From the NCBI GenBank assembly GCA_016715945.1, contig JADJXJ010000001.1, forward strand, positions 1,922,001 to 1,986,000: a DNA stretch of 64,000 nt. Direction: 5' to 3'. This stretch comes from Bacteroidota bacterium (GTDB lineage Bacteria; Bacteroidota; Bacteroidia; Bacteroidales; F082). A model generated the notes under the pieces. It ran no database searches, was not told the DNA's origin, and was given only the letters and a program-made list of their open reading frames with translations. The position numbers were made by a program, and so were the translations under genes. Shown one piece after another: positions 63,084 through 64,000 of this stretch; the stretch's first letter is position 1, and each line of letters begins with the position of its first letter.

Positions 63084-64000
63084 ATGAAGACTTCAGGCAC
63101 ATGTCTCTGGGTTGCTTTTTTGTTTCTTGCAGCTTTCGGAGGCAACGGGCTGCTCTTTTCCCAGCCCAAACATTTTGGAATTTATGCCGTGGACCTGCCG
63201 GCAGGGTGGACTGCCGTACAGGAGAGCCCAACCCATTTTTCTTTTCAGCACAACAGCTCCGGATTAACCGTCAATCTTTTCAAAAGCCCCGATAATTGTG
63301 CCGACGCAGCTTCATTCAACAAGCTGATCATGGGCAAAATTCAGGAATTGACACGCAATCAGGAGGTGGTCGAAATGCGTAAACCTACATTCCCCTGCCA
63401 GATTCTGGGACAAAAAGGTTGCCACCTGATGCTGGTGAAATCCAAAGAAACCGATGCAAGGCATCTGCTTTTGCACGTTAAAGCAGGCGAGCATTTGTAT
63501 CAGATTGATGTTCAAGGAAATATAAGCACAGCGGAGCTTCCGCAGCCGGCACGCGAATTTCTCGGACAGCTTGGCCTGGCCGACGGTAGCATCATGCCCC
63601 TTGCATCGAAAGGCAAAGAAAATGCGGATGCGGTGTTTGCCCAGGATCTCAAAACTGATCAAAGCGGCACCACGCGAGCTGCACGCGATGCTTCCCTTTC
63701 CGGACAGACAAAAGTTAAATCGGAGACGGATGTACAGACCATTGGCGCAAGCACTTCCATCTCAGGCATGACCAGCACAGCGGTCTCCGGATCCGCATTT
63801 GATGCTGTTGCTGCTGAAAAAGCCGCCGGAATGCCGGATGGAGACGAGATGCCCTATGTGGTATTTCCGTCGGGCACGCCACAGCCTGTGGCAGCCGATG
63901 CCGGCTGGGCACTCAGCCTGGCACACAATCCCGGACAACTGATCGATGCCCTGAGTGGCGACAGGCCGGGCGGCGAGGTAAGTGCCATGATTGCCTTGCT
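63084..64000 (+). CDS. Secreted protein of unknown function, N-terminal part (runs off the window)
   Basis: An open frame from ATG 63084 to the window edge encodes at least 305 residues. It has a signal peptide (WVAFLFLAAFGGNGLLFSQ), a PsbP/DUF1795-like first part (FGIYAVDLPAGWTAVQESPTHFSF, with LTVNLFKSPDNCA) to about residue 165, and then a long Ser/Thr/Ala/Gly-rich low-complexity stretch (about 175-260). After that a new segment starts (MPYVVFPSGTPQPVAADAGWAL). Domains beyond the cut are unknown. Confidence 0.75.
   Translation, partial: MKTSGTCLWVAFLFLAAFGGNGLLFSQPKHFGIYAVDLPAGWTAVQESPTHFSFQHNSSGLTVNLFKSPDNCADAASFNKLIMGKIQELTRNQEVVEMRKPTFPCQILGQKGCHLMLVKSKETDARHLLLHVKAGEHLYQIDVQGNISTAELPQPAREFLGQLGLADGSIMPLASKGKENADAVFAQDLKTDQSGTTRAARDASLSGQTKVKSETDVQTIGASTSISGMTSTAVSGSAFDAVAAEKAAGMPDGDEMPYVVFPSGTPQPVAADAGWALSLAHNPGQLIDALSGDRPGGEVSAMIAL

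Overview
The window comes from a chromosome of a Bacteroidota (Bacteroidetes) bacterium, most likely Bacteroidales-like and gliding or surface-protein-secreting. The evidence is a type IX secretion (T9SS) core locus (PorP/SprF-like protein followed by gldK-gldL-gldM-gldN), a PorW/SprE-type lipoprotein, a subtilase carrying a T9SS C-terminal sorting domain, a TonB-dependent receptor paired with a large surface lipoprotein, a propeller-type hybrid sensor kinase, and many exact TAnnTTTG -7 promoter boxes just upstream of genes. Shine-Dalgarno sequences are mostly weak, with one clear exception before hsp20.

Layout. 1-9 kb: truncated MBOAT acyltransferase, small membrane protein, uridine phosphorylase, cinA, fabD, folE, two AtpI/AtpZ-like proteins, bactofilin and a frameshifted porW/sprE. 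9-13 kb: M23 peptidase, site-2 protease RseP and two tandem YitT-family membrane proteins. 13-19.5 kb: the T9SS operon. 19.6-29.3 kb: recG, pheT, a sigma-54 activator, lptE, a TPR-like gene, secG, groES and groEL. 29.5-36.7 kb: a second folE with a His-rich N-terminus, then a secreted endonuclease/exonuclease/phosphatase divergent from a TonB receptor and a modular OB-fold-like lipoprotein. 36.9-47.2 kb: polyprenol-phosphate mannosyltransferase, dihydroorotase, a YwqK-like lipoprotein, the T9SS-exported subtilase, hsp20, a flippase-like membrane protein, glutamine synthetase and meaB. 47.2-49.1 kb: tRNA-Lys(CTT) followed by an IS1634-like element that duplicated 47 bp of its target, including the tRNA 3' end and terminator. 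49.1-64 kb: wtpCBA tungstate/molybdate transporter, an NTF2-like lipoprotein, a DUF4199-type protein, a long-form amidophosphoribosyltransferase, a GNAT acetyltransferase, a YfcC-type transporter, a 1508-residue hybrid histidine kinase, an unknown lipoprotein and a truncated secreted protein.

How the genes fit together. GldK/L/M/N, the PorP-like protein and PorW would form or assist the secretion machine, and the subtilase at 39.6-42.4 kb is a plausible cargo. The best candidate for a little-described system is the 30.3-36.7 kb cluster: a secreted EEP-type nuclease/phosphatase, a TonB-dependent receptor, and a lipoprotein with OB-fold-like and jelly-roll modules joined by polyglycine linkers. 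It may scavenge extracellular nucleic acids or other phosphodiesters. Three genes or pseudogene segments (porW and two sites in the transposase) show single-base shifts at short homopolymers, so raw reads should be checked before calling them decayed.
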